From the NCBI RefSeq assembly GCF_031143425.1, contig NC_090439.1:352836027-352900026 (forward strand): a stretch of DNA of 64,000 nt, in the 5' to 3' direction. This DNA comes from Pleurodeles waltl. Taxonomy: Eukaryota > Chordata > Amphibia > Caudata > Salamandridae. A program made the position numbers and the translations under genes. The notes under the pieces were generated by a model. It was given only the letters and a program-made list of their open reading frames with translations. It had not been told where the DNA came from and made no database searches. Every line of letters starts with the position of its first letter. Within the stretch, counting starts at the first letter, position 1. Below are positions 34,155-46,299 of this stretch, piece by piece.

Positions 34155-34473
34155 GTCTTTTGCAGCTGTGAAATGTGCTGGTCTCCTGAACTAGGTACAC
34201 ACGGGCCACACTCACAAAGTTCGAGGTATCCTTGATGATACAGCACCTGTTCCAGAAGAGTCAGTTACTGTGAGTGCTAGGGATCAGGTTAGCCAAGCTG
34301 TTGGGACTAGGCAAGTGGCTGCAACAGTCTACAAACCTCGGTCTGATGTTAGTGAGGTAACAACAGTAGATGATACAGAAGGGTTGAAACAGAATCAGTT
34401 GACTCACGCTAGCTCGGATGCTGATGAAAGACCAGTTGTGCTAGATGAAAGAGCTGTACCAGAAGACAATTGA
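34155..34473 (+). pseudogene. ERV1 integrase C-terminal domain and pol tail
   Basis: AAVKCAGLLN, a stop, then VHTGH matches the W-x-H...H.K motif that marks the C-terminal domain of class I integrases; the Trp is a stop here. An acidic, Ser/Thr-rich tail (open from 34270) follows. The same segment is in ERV2 (39126-39285) and ERV3 (55715-55410), with Trp intact in those. Confidence 0.7.
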
Positions 34474-35042
34474 CCTAAAAAGCACTCAGTGCCAGCTCTA
34501 CAAATGCCTCTGACTATTGCTGAAGAAACTGATGAGTTGAGTCAAAGTGACAGTGATAGAGTTCCAAGTCGAAGATACTAAGCAACTGAATGGACATATT
34601 TTGCTGCCAATGACTACCAGAAGGAATTTGCAACCTTTTTCTTTAATAATTTGAATCCAGTTCAGCATTCTTGAGTTTGAAATTGCGGTGGAGCTGAACT
34701 TTGAAATCTCATTGCCACTTGATGAACAAAGACATTACATTTTGGAAGTGATCACTAGTGAATACCAGCTGTGCCTTTACTAGAGACATTTGAAACTGTA
34801 GTACAAACTTTTTGAACATTTTCAAGCAGAGAAATCTCTTGATGAACTTTTTAAAAGATCAAGGGACATTGTGAATAATTTGCATTTTTCTTTAGGAGAC
34901 TATTTTAGATTATTGCTTTGCTCACAAATAAAAAGTACTGAAAAGAGACAGTAATACATAAAAGCTGCTTCGCATCTTTGATTTCTATTTTTGTTTTTGA
35001 TTTTCTTCAAATTTGGATTTTTGGTCTGAAATTAGAGAACTC
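34474..35042 (+). other. ERV1 pol-env intergenic region
   Basis: Degraded tail of the pol-side frame and untranslated sequence before env. A polypyrimidine-like T-rich run at 34976-35025 precedes the env ATG. Homologous stretches occur in ERV2 (about 39430-40020) and ERV3 (about 54770-55400). Confidence 0.45.
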
Positions 35043-36657
35043 ATGGAGTCGAATCACCATAGAAGTAATAAATGCAAATATATATGCTTAGGTTTGGTTT
35101 GTATTACTGTTCATTGGACTCAGTTTGCCCGTAGCAAATGTCTCAGAGAAAACTACATCCAAAGTTGCCCCGAACATAGCAAATACCTTTGCAAATGAAG
35201 ATCCTCTGTTTAAAGATGAAAAATATTTATACATTGATGATTCTAGAGGTGATATGTCCACAAATGTGAATTACAATCTCCTGTATGCATACGTAGACAC
35301 CATGGAAGTTAGAGACTGTTATGTGTGCACACAGTTGCATTCATCAGTGAGTGAAGGAGTCACATATCATAGTTTACCCCCAACTTTTGGAGCTTCCTGT
35401 AGTATGTTATTAACAATTTTAGATCAGCAGGCATTTTATCAGTACTTCTATTCAAACTATGATCTAGTATTTTCAACTGTTCCCATCATGAGGCATTTGA
35501 ATAACATTGCAAAAATGAGAAACATTGACATAGTGGGAGGTTTCTTTGAACCTACATTGACATTTGGAACAGTTTGACCTGCATTCTTATCCCCGTAAAA
35601 AAGGAGTTCATTGGACAAGTTGAAAAGAGAAGAAGAGCTATGAAATCTAAAATAGAAAAGGGATTCGTTTTACAAAATTGGGAAAAGGATGCAACACATT
35701 CAGTCACTGTAAATCAAGGATTCCTGGCTTTAGATTGGAAATATATAGGAAAGGTATGTGTACAATAAACCTAGATCAAATACTGACACACTGTTTGTAG
35801 GTACTACTGAACTGTAGACGTGTCTTTGTTTAAGAGTGCTAGGACCTTCATGCTAAATGGACAGGATCACGCCATACCACGTGTTTATTTCAAATGTGGG
35901 GAAAAATGCCTATTACAAGCTGCCGGTAGGGTACTTTGGTACTTATTACCTCGGTGTAGTTTTTCCAGAGATATATCATGTGGACCATCTTAATATCTTA
36001 CTGATCTAGTCTGGGATGAAAAATCAAACTCCAGAAGAGGAGCTGATGCTTCAGAGATTGGGGTGACATTTTTGGTGCCATACTTTCATCAGTAGGTGTG
36101 ATCTTGAATGCTATCAAAATTAGAAAGCTGTCAACAATAGTAGATAATTCATCTACAGACACTGCAGGTGCCATATTGTTAATGGACACGAAATGGTTGC
36201 TAAGAGATCAATGGTTGTGTAAAATCACCTTGCCTTAGACATTCTTCTTGCAAAGGAAGGCAGAGTTTGCAAAATGTTACATGTGCCACAAAGCTGCACT
36301 TAAATACCTGACAATAGTAAATGGAAAAGAAAATACATTTGAAACATGACTGACATGAAAAAGAATCTGAAATAGTTAACAGCAAAAGGTGCTTGCGAAG
36401 CAATAGGTAATGTTTTTTCAGCCATTGGAAGGTGGTTTGGAAACTTAGCGGGAGGAACTGTGGGAACAATCTTGAGACCCCTGTTATTGATAGCTTTGTG
36501 TGCCCTAGTTGCAGCAGTTAGTCTGTACAAACTGATCAAACGACTGAAAGAAAAGAGAGCAAAGAATAGACAGAGAAAGAGGAAGCATATATTATTGTAA
36601 TCTTAAGCTGTTAAAGGACTACAAAATACCTTATCCAAATAAGCCTCTGAAATGTTG
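35043..36657 (+). pseudogene. ERV1 envelope glycoprotein remnant
   Basis: Begins at an ATG (35043) with a basic N-terminus and short hydrophobic signal-like segment; the frame soon breaks. The surface-subunit part is open at 35125-35577 and contains CYVCTQ, a CxxC near its N-terminal third. A dibasic SRRGA near 36035 aligns with the furin-like RSKRGA of ERV3. The transmembrane anchor and a Lys/Arg-rich tail lie near 36480-36600. At least three frame breaks and several stops occur. Description only; the copy cannot make a full protein. Confidence 0.72.
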
Positions 36658-36723
36658 AGCTGTCACATTAAAATGAGATTTGGAGTATTTTGTGATGGCT
36701 TGATTCACCATCAAAGGGGAGAC

Positions 36724-38333
36724 TGAAGTAATTGAAATATTAGTGCTCCCCCTCATGTCACAGACGTCATCAATATGTGACATATATGCATTATATTAAC
36801 CAAGGTACTAATAGTATAAATGTAGAAAGATGTCACAAGAAGCCATTTTAACTGTGCATTTGTTTAAACTAGTATTAGAATTTCTGGTGGGATGGCTCAT
36901 AAATTACATTTTTTAACAATTTTATTGATATGTTATAATTTAGACCTTAAACTAACAGAATGTATTGAAAGGATATTAAAATTCTAATGAATAATGATTT
37001 AAATATGTGTGCAAAAATAGACAATTGCAGTTCTGTGTTATATCAACTGAAATGCATTAATAGAGTATTTTAGTTTAAAAAGAATGTAACAGGCATTTTA
37101 TTGAGGCATTATTCATGTTGAATTCATACGTTTGGATCTTGAAATTGTGTTTATTGAAACATAATAATTAGAATGTATTGCTTTAATTCGCTTGCATTAG
37201 CCTAAGTGAGGCCTGTTAGTCTTGTATTACGTGACTGTGCAAGAAATGCTGATTCATTTTTATAATGTGAGCTTTCTTTCAGACTTCATTCCTATGAGAA
37301 GACTAGCTTTGGTAATAGACCCCTATTTTTTAGACATTGAGAGAAGTGTAACAGTGTCTTTGAAATCAGAACATCCTGAGCAATGGACTAACAAATTGTA
37401 CAAATGTTTCAATTCTGTGTGGAGTTACATGGATGGATGAGGTTCCCATGACCTGGGAAAAGATGTTGATGTTACAACCTGGAGTTGTGTGATCGATTAC
37501 TATTGGATGATGTCCTGTCACCATAATATAGAAGTCTTTCAGAGCGAATCAGATTGCTTTATGAACTTTCATATACTGATGATCGGTTGGACTTTGTTCA
37601 GAGATCCCTCCAGATTCCTAAAGATGAGATGCTGAGCCTTTTTCTCTGAATGCTGAGCTCCTTGGAGGGGCATCTTCGTTTCTGCTTTGCCCTTTAAAAT
37701 GCCCCACTGAGACTTAGAGATTTTCTCCCTATCCCTAGCAAAAGACACTTGGCTGAGCTTCTGAAATGCTGATGCTTTTCCTTTTTACCTATCTTTTGCC
37801 CACCTTAGTTAGTACCTTGCTGCTCAAGACTTCTTTTTTCCAAAATAGTTTTCCCCTTTTTGTACTTTTGCCCAGATGTGTTCTGCCCCACAAAGTTTAA
37901 TTATTAATTTGGCTAGGGTAGGGTTTTCCCTTTACCCAACTGAAATTATAATTCAAATGATTTGAGACTGACTGATGCTTGCTAAGCTTAAGTAACATGT
38001 GATTTCTATAACACAACTAATTTTGTTAGTGAATGCTTAGTTTTATTAATGTTCGTCCACCTCAATCTATTTCGTCACCTTGGGCAAACCTTGGTGATTC
38101 TCTATCTTATTAATCTTGTTTTGAGAGTTGTCTATATGACTTTGAGCTTGAGTTTTTAATAAATTCCTTTACTTTATTTCTGACTGATGTCCTTGTATGG
38201 CCAAATGATTTATACTGTTTGCTTTAATTGATTTGGATTGAATTTGAGTTGTATAGATTTACCACAACCTGTTGCGGGATCCAAAGGTCCATCGGCCTTG
38301 ATGAGCATTGTGAAGGATAAAAATGCTCCAGCA
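36724..38333 (+). repeat. 3' LTR of ERV1
   Basis: Preceded by the purine tract AAAGGGGAGAC, then TGAAGTAATTG; ends GCTCCAGCA at 38333. It is 1610 bp. AATAAA at 38158-38163 matches the 5' copy. The start and end are supported by the same landmarks in the ERV2 and ERV3 LTRs. Confidence 0.85.
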
Positions 38334-39125
38334 GATGTCATAGGACAACATTTCATGGTTTTTTTGCTTGTATGGGTACATAAAACTGAAATTCTTTTGT
38401 TCCAGTAAACCCAAATAGCCACTGACTACTGGGAGCTATAGCTGGTTTGCTAAGTTTGTGTAATAGAATTCCTTCTGTTGTCTAGGGAAAGTAGAGAGGC
38501 TCCTCCTCTCAGGAGTCATAAGACCTGTCCTGCAATTACACTGGAAAAAGGGCAGTGCTGCTACTTCACTATGCATCAAGAATGTTGTGTACCACCTAAT
38601 ACTGGACCTACAACCATCTCAGGCAGCTCTCCCCCCTCCAGCAGCTCATATTGCTAGATATTTCTTCCTCCTCTAGATAGAGTGTTTTCCTCTATCATAG
38701 AGATGGTTCAACTGTTACTGGTAAAAAAATAATGATGCCCTGGTAGTTCCAGAGGACTCTGGAGACAGCCTTCATAGGGTTTATTATCCCAGATGTCAAG
38801 CTACATAACATGCTTTCAGTGCCTTCTACAAAACATTATAAAGAGCTTCTCAATAACCAGCCAGAATCCATCACAGTAAACTGTTTCCTTTTTCTAATAT
38901 TGAGATCTTGGATCTATGAACCAGCCTTGTAGTGTGGTGTTACTTTCCCCTGGCATGGCTACAGACCATGCCACCTGTTTCATCCCAGTACAGCTGGAGC
39001 AAAACTGCAGACTCCTATCCATCCCTACCATAAGATAAAAAAGCTAATTCACCCCAGCTCTCTCCAGCCCCTACCACAATCATGGTTCCTTCTATGCTAA
39101 TATTTACTCATCATAGCTTCTCCTC
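38334..39125. other. Spacer between ERV1 and ERV2, unassigned
   Basis: No retroviral match. One frame near 38490-38630 reads LLLSGVIRPVLQLHWKKG and then LILDLQPS, faintly like the fingers of a DIRS-type reverse transcriptase, but too short and degraded to call. Confidence 0.3.
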
Positions 39126-40017
39126 TTACAACCTGGCAGTCCAATTTGCTGGTCTGCCTAACTGGGTAGATGCAAGCTATACTCGCAAAGTTCTAGGTTC
39201 CCTATATGGTACAGCACCTTTTCCAGAAGGATCAGTTACATTGAGCGAGAGGGATCAGGTTAGTCAAGCTGTTGGGACTGGATAAGTGGCTGCTACAGTA
39301 CAAATGCGATCTGATGGGGTTCTGAGTAAGTCAACAACAGTGGATGGTACAGAACGGTTGAGACAGAATAAGTTGACTCATGCAATCTCAGATTCTGACA
39401 AAGGACCCGTTGCTGTAGCTAAAAGACCATGAGACAATTGGCCTAAAGAGCAAATTATACCAGCTGTACAAGTGCCTCTGACTCTTGCTGAAAAAACTGA
39501 AGAGTACAGTCAAAGTGACAGTGATGCTGAGGGTTGAGTAAACAGAAGGTCCAAAAGAAAGAGAGTACCACGCCGAAAGAACTCAGCACCTGAATGGACA
39601 TATTTTGCTGCAAATAAACTAGGAGAAGGAGTTTGCAACCTTTTGTTTTAACAATTCGAATCCAGTTCAGTATTCTTGAGGTTTAAATTGTGGTGGAGCT
39701 GAACTTGAAATCTCATTGCTGCTCGATGAACAAAGACATTACGTTTTGGAAGTGATTATCCGTGATTATGAGCTGTGCATTTATTAGAGACATTAGGAGC
39801 TGGTGAACATTTGCAAGTGGATAAAACTCTTGGTGAGCTTTCTAGAAGATAAAGGAACTTTGTGAATAATTTACACTTTCAAAAAATACTAGTTTTTGAT
39901 TGTTGCTTTGCTCAACAAATAAAAAAAATACTGAAAAGAGACAGTTATATTTTAAAGCTGATTTGCATTTTTGCTTTTTGAATTTGAACTTTTGGTCTGA
40001 AATCAGAGAACCCAAGG

Positions 40018-41862
40018 AGTGAAATCAAAATAGAGGTAGCAAATGCAGAAACAAATGTACAGGTTTAGTGGTAGTGACACTTATCCTGATTATATTATTA
40101 CTCATTTGATTGAGTCTGCCCTTAGAGAGTGACTCAAAGTAAGTTATATCCACAAGTGCCCCAAATTTAGCAAATGCCATGGTTAGATCAGAATGCTCTT
40201 AACAACAATAAGAAATATTTACACACTGATGGTTCTAGAGGTGATTTATCAGCAAGTGTGTATTAAAAATCATTATCTGAGTATGTAGATACCATGTAAG
40301 CTAGAGATTGTTAGACTTGCACACAGTTGCCTTCCTCAGTAAGTGTAGGAATCACAAATCATAGTTTACCCCTAACATATGGAATTTCCTGTAGTTAGTT
40401 ATTAACACTGTTGTAGCAACAGGAGTATTATCAATAATTCTACTCAAATTATGATCTAGTGTCCTCGATTTTCCCTATATTGAAATATTAGAGCAGTGTT
40501 TCAAAGATGAAGAACATTGACATGGTGGGAGGTTTCTTTGAGCCTACATTAACATTTGGTACAGTTTATGCCACAAGAATAACTTGGCCTCCCTTTTTAG
40601 CCCAATAGAGAAGGTCTTCATTGGACAAGTTGAGGAAAGGAGAAGAGCTATGAAAGCAAACACAGAAAAGGGAATAGCTTTACAAAATTGGGAAAAGGAC
40701 GAAGCACACTTAGTAGCTGGACATCAAGGATTCATGGCTATAGATTGGCATTGTAGGGACATTATGGGGGTTATTGCAACTTTGGAGGAGGTGTTAATCC
40801 GTCCCAAAAGTGACGGTAAAGTGACGGATATACCACCAGCCGTATTACGAGTCCATTATATCCTATGGAACTCGTAATACGGCTGGTGGTATATCCGTCA
40901 CTTTACCGTCACTTTTGGGACGGATTAACACCTCCTCCAAAGTTTTAATAACCCCCTATGTGTATATAAATCTACATCAAAGACTGACACACATTTTGCA
41001 GGTAAATGTATATGCATTTTTGTTTAGGAGTGTTTGGACATTCATGTTGAATGGACACAACCGTGCCATATCAGGTGTTTATTTCATATGTGGGATGAAT
41101 GCCTATTACAAGCTCCCAAAAAGTTCTTATGGTAAGTTACCTGGGAGTAGTTTTTCCAAAGATTTATCATGTGGACCATTTTAATTTTCCAGCCTGGAGG
41201 GAGGAATCAAATACCAGAGTTAAGAAAGGAGCTAATACTTCAGAGATTGTAGGAGATAAATTGGACCACAATTCCATCAGTAGGTGTGATCTTTAATGAT
41301 CTCAAGATAAGAAAGGGGTCAACAATAGTATATAAACTATCTGCAGGCACTGCATGTACCATGTTATTAATTAACACAGAAATGGTTCCTGTGATATCAA
41401 CAGTTTAGCAAAATAGTCTTGTGTTAGACATTCTTCTCTCAAAGGAAGGCAGAGTTTGTAGATGTTGCATGCTCAACAAGGTTGTACTTACATACCCAAC
41501 AATAGTAAAGAGATAAGAAAATACATTGCAAGCATAACTGACTTGAAACAGGACCTGAAAGAGTTAACCGCTACAGGTGCATTGGTAGCGATAGGCAGTG
41601 TTTTTCAGCTATTTGACAGTGGTTTGGAAATTTAGGGAGACGAATTGCGGGAATCATATTGAGGTCCTATTGATCGTGGTCTTATGTTCCCCAGCTACAG
41701 ATGGTCTTTACAAATTATTCAAGAAGCTGAAGAACAGAAGAGCCAGAAATAGACAAAGAAAGGAGGAGATTGAAATGGAGCTCAGGAGGAGCATATACTT
41801 TAGTAACATCAAGCAATTAGAAGACTTCAGAGGACCTTTCTTGAATAAGCCTCTGAAAATTT
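40018..41862 (+). pseudogene. ERV2 envelope remnant
   Basis: Aligns along its length with ERV1 and ERV3 env. The surface part (about 40150-40620) has many stops. A fold-back MITE splits it at 40766. The dibasic RVKKGA near 41215, hydrophobic core and Arg-rich tail (41700-41862, RRARNRQRKEEIEMELRRS) are visible. It is more decayed than ERV3. Confidence 0.65.
40766..40956. mobile_element. Fold-back MITE in ERV2 env, 191 bp
   Basis: Two arms of about 85 bases are near-perfect reverse complements around a short centre near 40860. Inward ends GGGGGTTATTGCAACTTTGG and GGGGGTTATTAAAACTTTGG. TAT flanks both sides (40763-40765, 40957-40959). Same family as 30718-30887. Confidence 0.88.
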
Positions 41863-41930
41863 GAGCTGTCTCATTGAAAATGAGAGTTGGAGTATTTTGT
41901 GATGGCTTGATTCTCCACTAAAGGGGGGAC

Positions 41931-43475
41931 TGAGGTAGCACAAGCTTTGGTGCTGTCCCTCCTGTCACAGAAATCATCTGCACATGACAGTTAATGCATT
42001 ATGTTAATCAAAGTACTAATGGGTTAGTTGTAGAATTAATCATTGAGAAGTCATTTCAGATGTGCATTCGCTTAGACTCATGTCAGAAACCATGGCGGTA
42101 TCAAGGGTTTATCTAAATGTTTGAAGGATTAAACTTATATTATGATGTAACTTAGACTTTAGACTAATAGTATGTATTGAAACAATAGTACATTTCTAAT
42201 GATTAATGATTTAAATGTGCGTACAAATAATAGAGAAATGCATTTCCACTTTACAGTATACTGACTGAAACTTTTCAACAGAGTTATTTCATTTAAAATA
42301 TTGAAATCTGAATGGTAATGAAGAATTATTAATGAAAATTTAACAGTTTGCGTATTAAAATTTGTTTTATTTGATGTATTAATGTGCTGCATTAACTTAA
42401 TTGTATTAGATTAAGTAAAGCCTGCTATGCCCTGCTTTCTGTGATTGTGCAGAAAGTCAAAGTCATTTTCATAACATGAACATTCTTTCAGATTTCATTC
42501 CCTTGAAAAGACTAGCTTTGGTAATAGACTCATATTGTTTTACACATAGAGAATTATACAATTCAACCTTGGATGTGGAGCATCCTGGACTGTGGACTTC
42601 CAATTTAAACATTTGTTTCAAACTCATGTGGTGCCACATGGATGGATGATGCTCCCACGACAGACCTGGGTTGATGCTCTAATGTTGCAGTTTGGAGTTG
42701 TGTGATTGATTTCCATTGGATGATGTCCCTTCAACGTAAAATGAGCTATTATTCAGAAGCAATCAGATTGCCGTATTAACTTTGATATGTTGTTGACCAG
42801 TTGGACTTTGGTTAGATCAGAGTCTGATTTTTTCTCTGGAGAAACCCATTTCAGATGCCGATGAAGAACCGTGCATGCTTAGCCCCTTGGAGAGGTATTT
42901 TCCTCTCTTCCTTTGTCCCTTTGAGATGCCTTACTAAGACTTAGAGATTTTCTTTCTATCCCCTGCAGAAGACCAAGCTTCTAACATGCTGACGCTTTCT
43001 CTTTTTACCTACCTTTTGCTCACCTTAGTCAGTAGTCTGTTGCCCAAGATTATCTTTTCCCAAATTATTTTTGCCCTTTTTGTTCTTTTTGTCTTTTGCT
43101 TACATATGCTCTGCCCCAAACATGTATTACTTTGAGTTTGCCAATTGTAGAGGCTCACTGTGTCCAGCTAAATTGAACCTTTGATAATTTTTATTGACTT
43201 GATGATTATTAGAAATGAGAAATGTTTACTTTCTGTTTCTCAGATTATTTTGTTTGTGTGTTGTATTTTCCTTGTCGAAAGTTTAGTTTCATTAATGTTA
43301 GTTTGTTTGGTCTTATTTTGTTTTTTTTGAATGGCCACATTGGTCATACTCTGTAAGTATTTGGTTGGTTGGTTTTGAAATTGAGTTAATGGTTCTACAA
43401 GATCCCATGCAGGGTTCAAAGATCCATTGACCTCGATGGGCATTGACTCCTGCAAAGGATGAAAATTCTCTAGCA
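41931..43475 (+). repeat. 3' LTR of ERV2
   Basis: Preceded by AAAGGGGGGAC; starts TGAGGTAGCAC and ends CTCTAGCA. It aligns with the ERV1 LTRs ('gcattatgttaa', 'agactagctttggtaatagac'). 1545 bp. Confidence 0.82.
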
Positions 43476-43660
43476 TTTGTTTCCAAGCTTTATTGGGAAT
43501 CATCCTTTTCAATGCAGTTGTAACCATGCAGTGCCTTTACCACACATTATTTTGTTGGTGCTTTTACAGTGCATTCCCAACCACTCCTGGTAAGTTTAGT
43601 CAAGGTAAGTAGATGTGTGTTTGTATCATTGTAGCACAACTCATGCACATGTCATACAAA

Positions 43661-44569
43661 GGGCCGTATTTATACTTTTTGGTGCACGACTGCGCCAACG
43701 CAGTTGTGCGTCAAAAAATTTAACGCCGGCTAACGCCATTCCAAAGCACCATGCAGGCGCCTTATTTATGGAATGACGTTAGCTGGCGGAGCTGCCTGGT
43801 GTGCGTAAAAAAAAATGACTTACACCAGGCAGCGCCGGCGTAGGGGAAAATGGAGCTTGGGCGCCAAAAAATGGGGCAAGTCAGGCTGAGGCAAAAATTT
43901 CACCTCAACCCGATTAGCGCCATTTTGTTTTACTCCCAACCCCCATTTAAGTGACTCCTGTCTTAGCAAAGACAGGAGTCATGCCCCCTTGCCCAATGGC
44001 CATGCCCAGGGGACTTATGTCCCCTGGGAATGGTCATTGGGCATAGTGGCATGTAGGGGGGCACAAATCAGGCCCCCCTATGCCACCCAAAAAAAATATA
44101 TATACTTACCTGAACTTACCTTAAGTTCCCTGGGATGGGTCCCTCCATCCTTGGGCGTCCTCCTGGGGTGGGCAAGGGTGGCAGGGGGTGTCCCTGGGGG
44201 CATGGGAGGGCACCTCTGGGCTCCTTCCGAGCCCACAGATCCCTTAACGCCTGCCCTGACCAGGCGTAAAAAAAATGACGCTAAAGCGGCTGGACGTCAT
44301 TTTTTTTGACCCGCCCACTCCCGGGCGTCATTTTTGCCCGGGAGTGTAAATACGGCACATGCCTCGGAGTCATTTTGTAGATGGGAACGCCTACCTTGCA
44401 TATCATTAACGCAAGGAAGGTGTCCACGCTAAAAAATGACGCAAACTCCTAGATCTTTGGCGCTAGACGGGTCTAACGCCAAAGTATAAATATGGAGTTA
44501 GTTTTGCGTCGGATTTGCGTAAAAAAAAAACGACGCAAATCCGGCGCAAACAGAGTATAAATATGCCCC
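43661..44569. mobile_element. Harbinger MITE with element 1 termini (copy 2)
   Basis: Near-identical to 20506-21417. Inward ends GGGCCGTATTTATACTTT and GGGGCATATTTATACTCT. AAA flanks both sides (43658-43660, 44570-44572), the triplet that flanks element 1. No coding capacity. Confidence 0.9.
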
Positions 44570-44639
44570 AAAGTGTTTTGATGACATGGAGGTCGCTTTA
44601 TGGAATTGCTGTTACTAGAGCAGCACTCATAGGCAATCA

Positions 44640-45800
44640 CAGTGTCTTACGAGAAAAAAGGAATAATGGAAGAGGGCATTAGAAATAATGAGAAGAAACA
44701 AAGAAACCGTAAGAAGGAATGAAGAGGAAAGAAAAACAAAACAAATACGATGAAATGAATGAAAAGAAGGAAAAAGGGAAGAGAATGAAGAAAGACAAAG
44801 AAGGATTATGAAAGAGAAGAAAGTAGAAGAAAACGAAAAATATAAATAATGAAAGACAAAGAAAAATAATAATAAAGAATACGAAGAACTCAAGAATGGA
44901 GAGAAAAGAGCAGAAGAAGCAAAGTAATGGAAAGAACAATGGAGAACAGAAGGATTGGATTAAAGGAAAGAATAGAGGATAATATGTTCACTAGAAGAAA
45001 ATATGAAATCAAAGTAGGCACAAAGGCAAGCAAGGAGGTGGAGATATTGGCTGGAGACAGAATATCGGGAGTGGATAGATGGAGTGCTATAGGACAAAGA
45101 GGTGAGAAGAAAGCAGGGGAAAGAAGAGGGGAGGAAAGGGAAGAGATGAAGACTGGAATGGGAGAACTATTGCAATACCAAGGGAAGAAGGATGAGAAGT
45201 AGGATAGAGAACATCAGTTTGGCGGTAACAAGAGTAAACATGGAGAGACAGAGGTAGAAATTCATGTAAAAAACGAAAGCAAGATAAATACAGCCAAGGA
45301 GGAGACTGAAGGAGAACTGGAGATGAAAAAAGCAGAGATTGACATGACAGTGACTGCAGAGTGAAACAGGAGAGAAATTGAAAGAGACAAAGCTGAGAGA
45401 ATGATAAGTGTACATGAGGATAGTGGAGAAACTGGGATAAACAGGTGAAAGAAGGAGAGAATAGGTGTTAGATGGAAGAGAAGGAATTGGAAGTTATAGA
45501 GTTAAAAAAGAATGTATGAACTAGAGGAGAGGAGGAACTGGAAGAGATAGAGGGAACAGAATTAGAGCATTGTTTAGGTTGGTGAGAATGAGACTTTGTA
45601 AAGGGGTGTCAGATAAGGAGGTAGAAATAGAAGTGAGAAAGGAAATAATGGGGAGAGCGGTGCAAGGAGATTAAAGGACAAAGCTATAGCTGTGAAAGGG
45701 GACATGGAAAATAGAATTGAGAAGGAAGAAAAAATAAATGGAAATGGGAAGCAGAAGAGAAAAATAGATGCTTTATACCTTTTGAAAAATTGCATGAAGC
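44640..45800. repeat. Purine-rich (A/G) tract, about 1.15 kb
   Basis: The plus strand is overwhelmingly A and G in irregular (GA)n, (GAA)n and (GAAA)n blocks. The complementary strand therefore yields long Phe/Ser/Leu-rich open frames that are compositional artefacts. No gene signal. Confidence 0.85.
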
Positions 45801-46299
45801 CATGTAAAATTTCATGCCCAAATCATCTGTACAGCTAGTAAATCCTGTAGCTTTTTAGGCAATTATTAAGAAAAGCGTCTGAGGTGACTTCGCCTCTCTC
45901 TCCGAGTACCTTTTTAGATGATCAGGCTGGCACAAAAAGAAATACTGGAATATTGCATGTGTGACTATAAGAACCTGGCTTGTTAGTCAAAACATTTGAA
46001 AATAGAATTATAAAAAACATGCTGTGGTGCTGATCTTTCAACCTTTCTGTAGGGGATCAGGATAGGGTTCTTAACACCCCCTTGATATTTTTATATTATT
46101 TTTTGAGTGCCCCATGAGGACACCCTGGGAATATTAGTCCAGCTTTCCTAATTCTTTCCATTGGGTTTGCATGACAAAAGTGACACAAACCTGAGTGTTG
46201 GTGTGGGATTTACTACCCAACGCAGACCAGGATTTGACCTGGTCAGTGATCTGCTCTGCCTCCGCATAACTCCACCTGCAAGACAAAGCCCTTCCTGAC
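45801..46299. other. Unassigned sequence before the LINE
   Basis: No domain or terminal repeat seen. May include an upstream LINE 5' region. Confidence 0.3.

Larger units (their letters stand above)
16138..38333 (+). mobile_element. Endogenous retrovirus copy 1 (ERV1), class I gammaretrovirus-like, defective
   Basis: Order is 5' LTR (16138-18273), leader, gag, protease, reverse transcriptase, RNase H, integrase, env and 3' LTR (36724-38333). Pol motifs and a gammaretrovirus-type transmembrane env place it near class I elements; closer placement needs a tree. Every gene has stops or frameshifts. Later insertions are: hAT-like (16441), a multi-repeat block (about 19990-25925), MITE (26406), fold-back MITE (30718) and an AT-rich element (about 31216-34150). 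Without them the provirus would be close to 12 kb. Two relatives lie at 39126-43475 and 50109-64000. Confidence 0.88.
39126..43475 (+). mobile_element. Endogenous retrovirus copy 2 (ERV2), 5'-truncated
   Basis: Same family and orientation as ERV1. It begins abruptly in the integrase C-terminal domain (AVQFAGLPNWVDASY, 39135-39180) and contains the pol tail, env and a 3' LTR (41931-43475). The 5' LTR, gag and most of pol are absent. The truncation point is about 790 bases beyond the ERV1 3' LTR. Confidence 0.8.

Noticed and set aside
38490..38650. DIRS-like reverse transcriptase fragment
   Set aside because: Only a short, weak resemblance with no catalytic motif; insufficient to annotate.
44627..45415. 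Phe/Ser/Leu-rich minus-strand frames that look like membrane proteins
   Set aside because: Artefact of the purine tract: its pyrimidine strand automatically encodes Phe, Ser and Leu.
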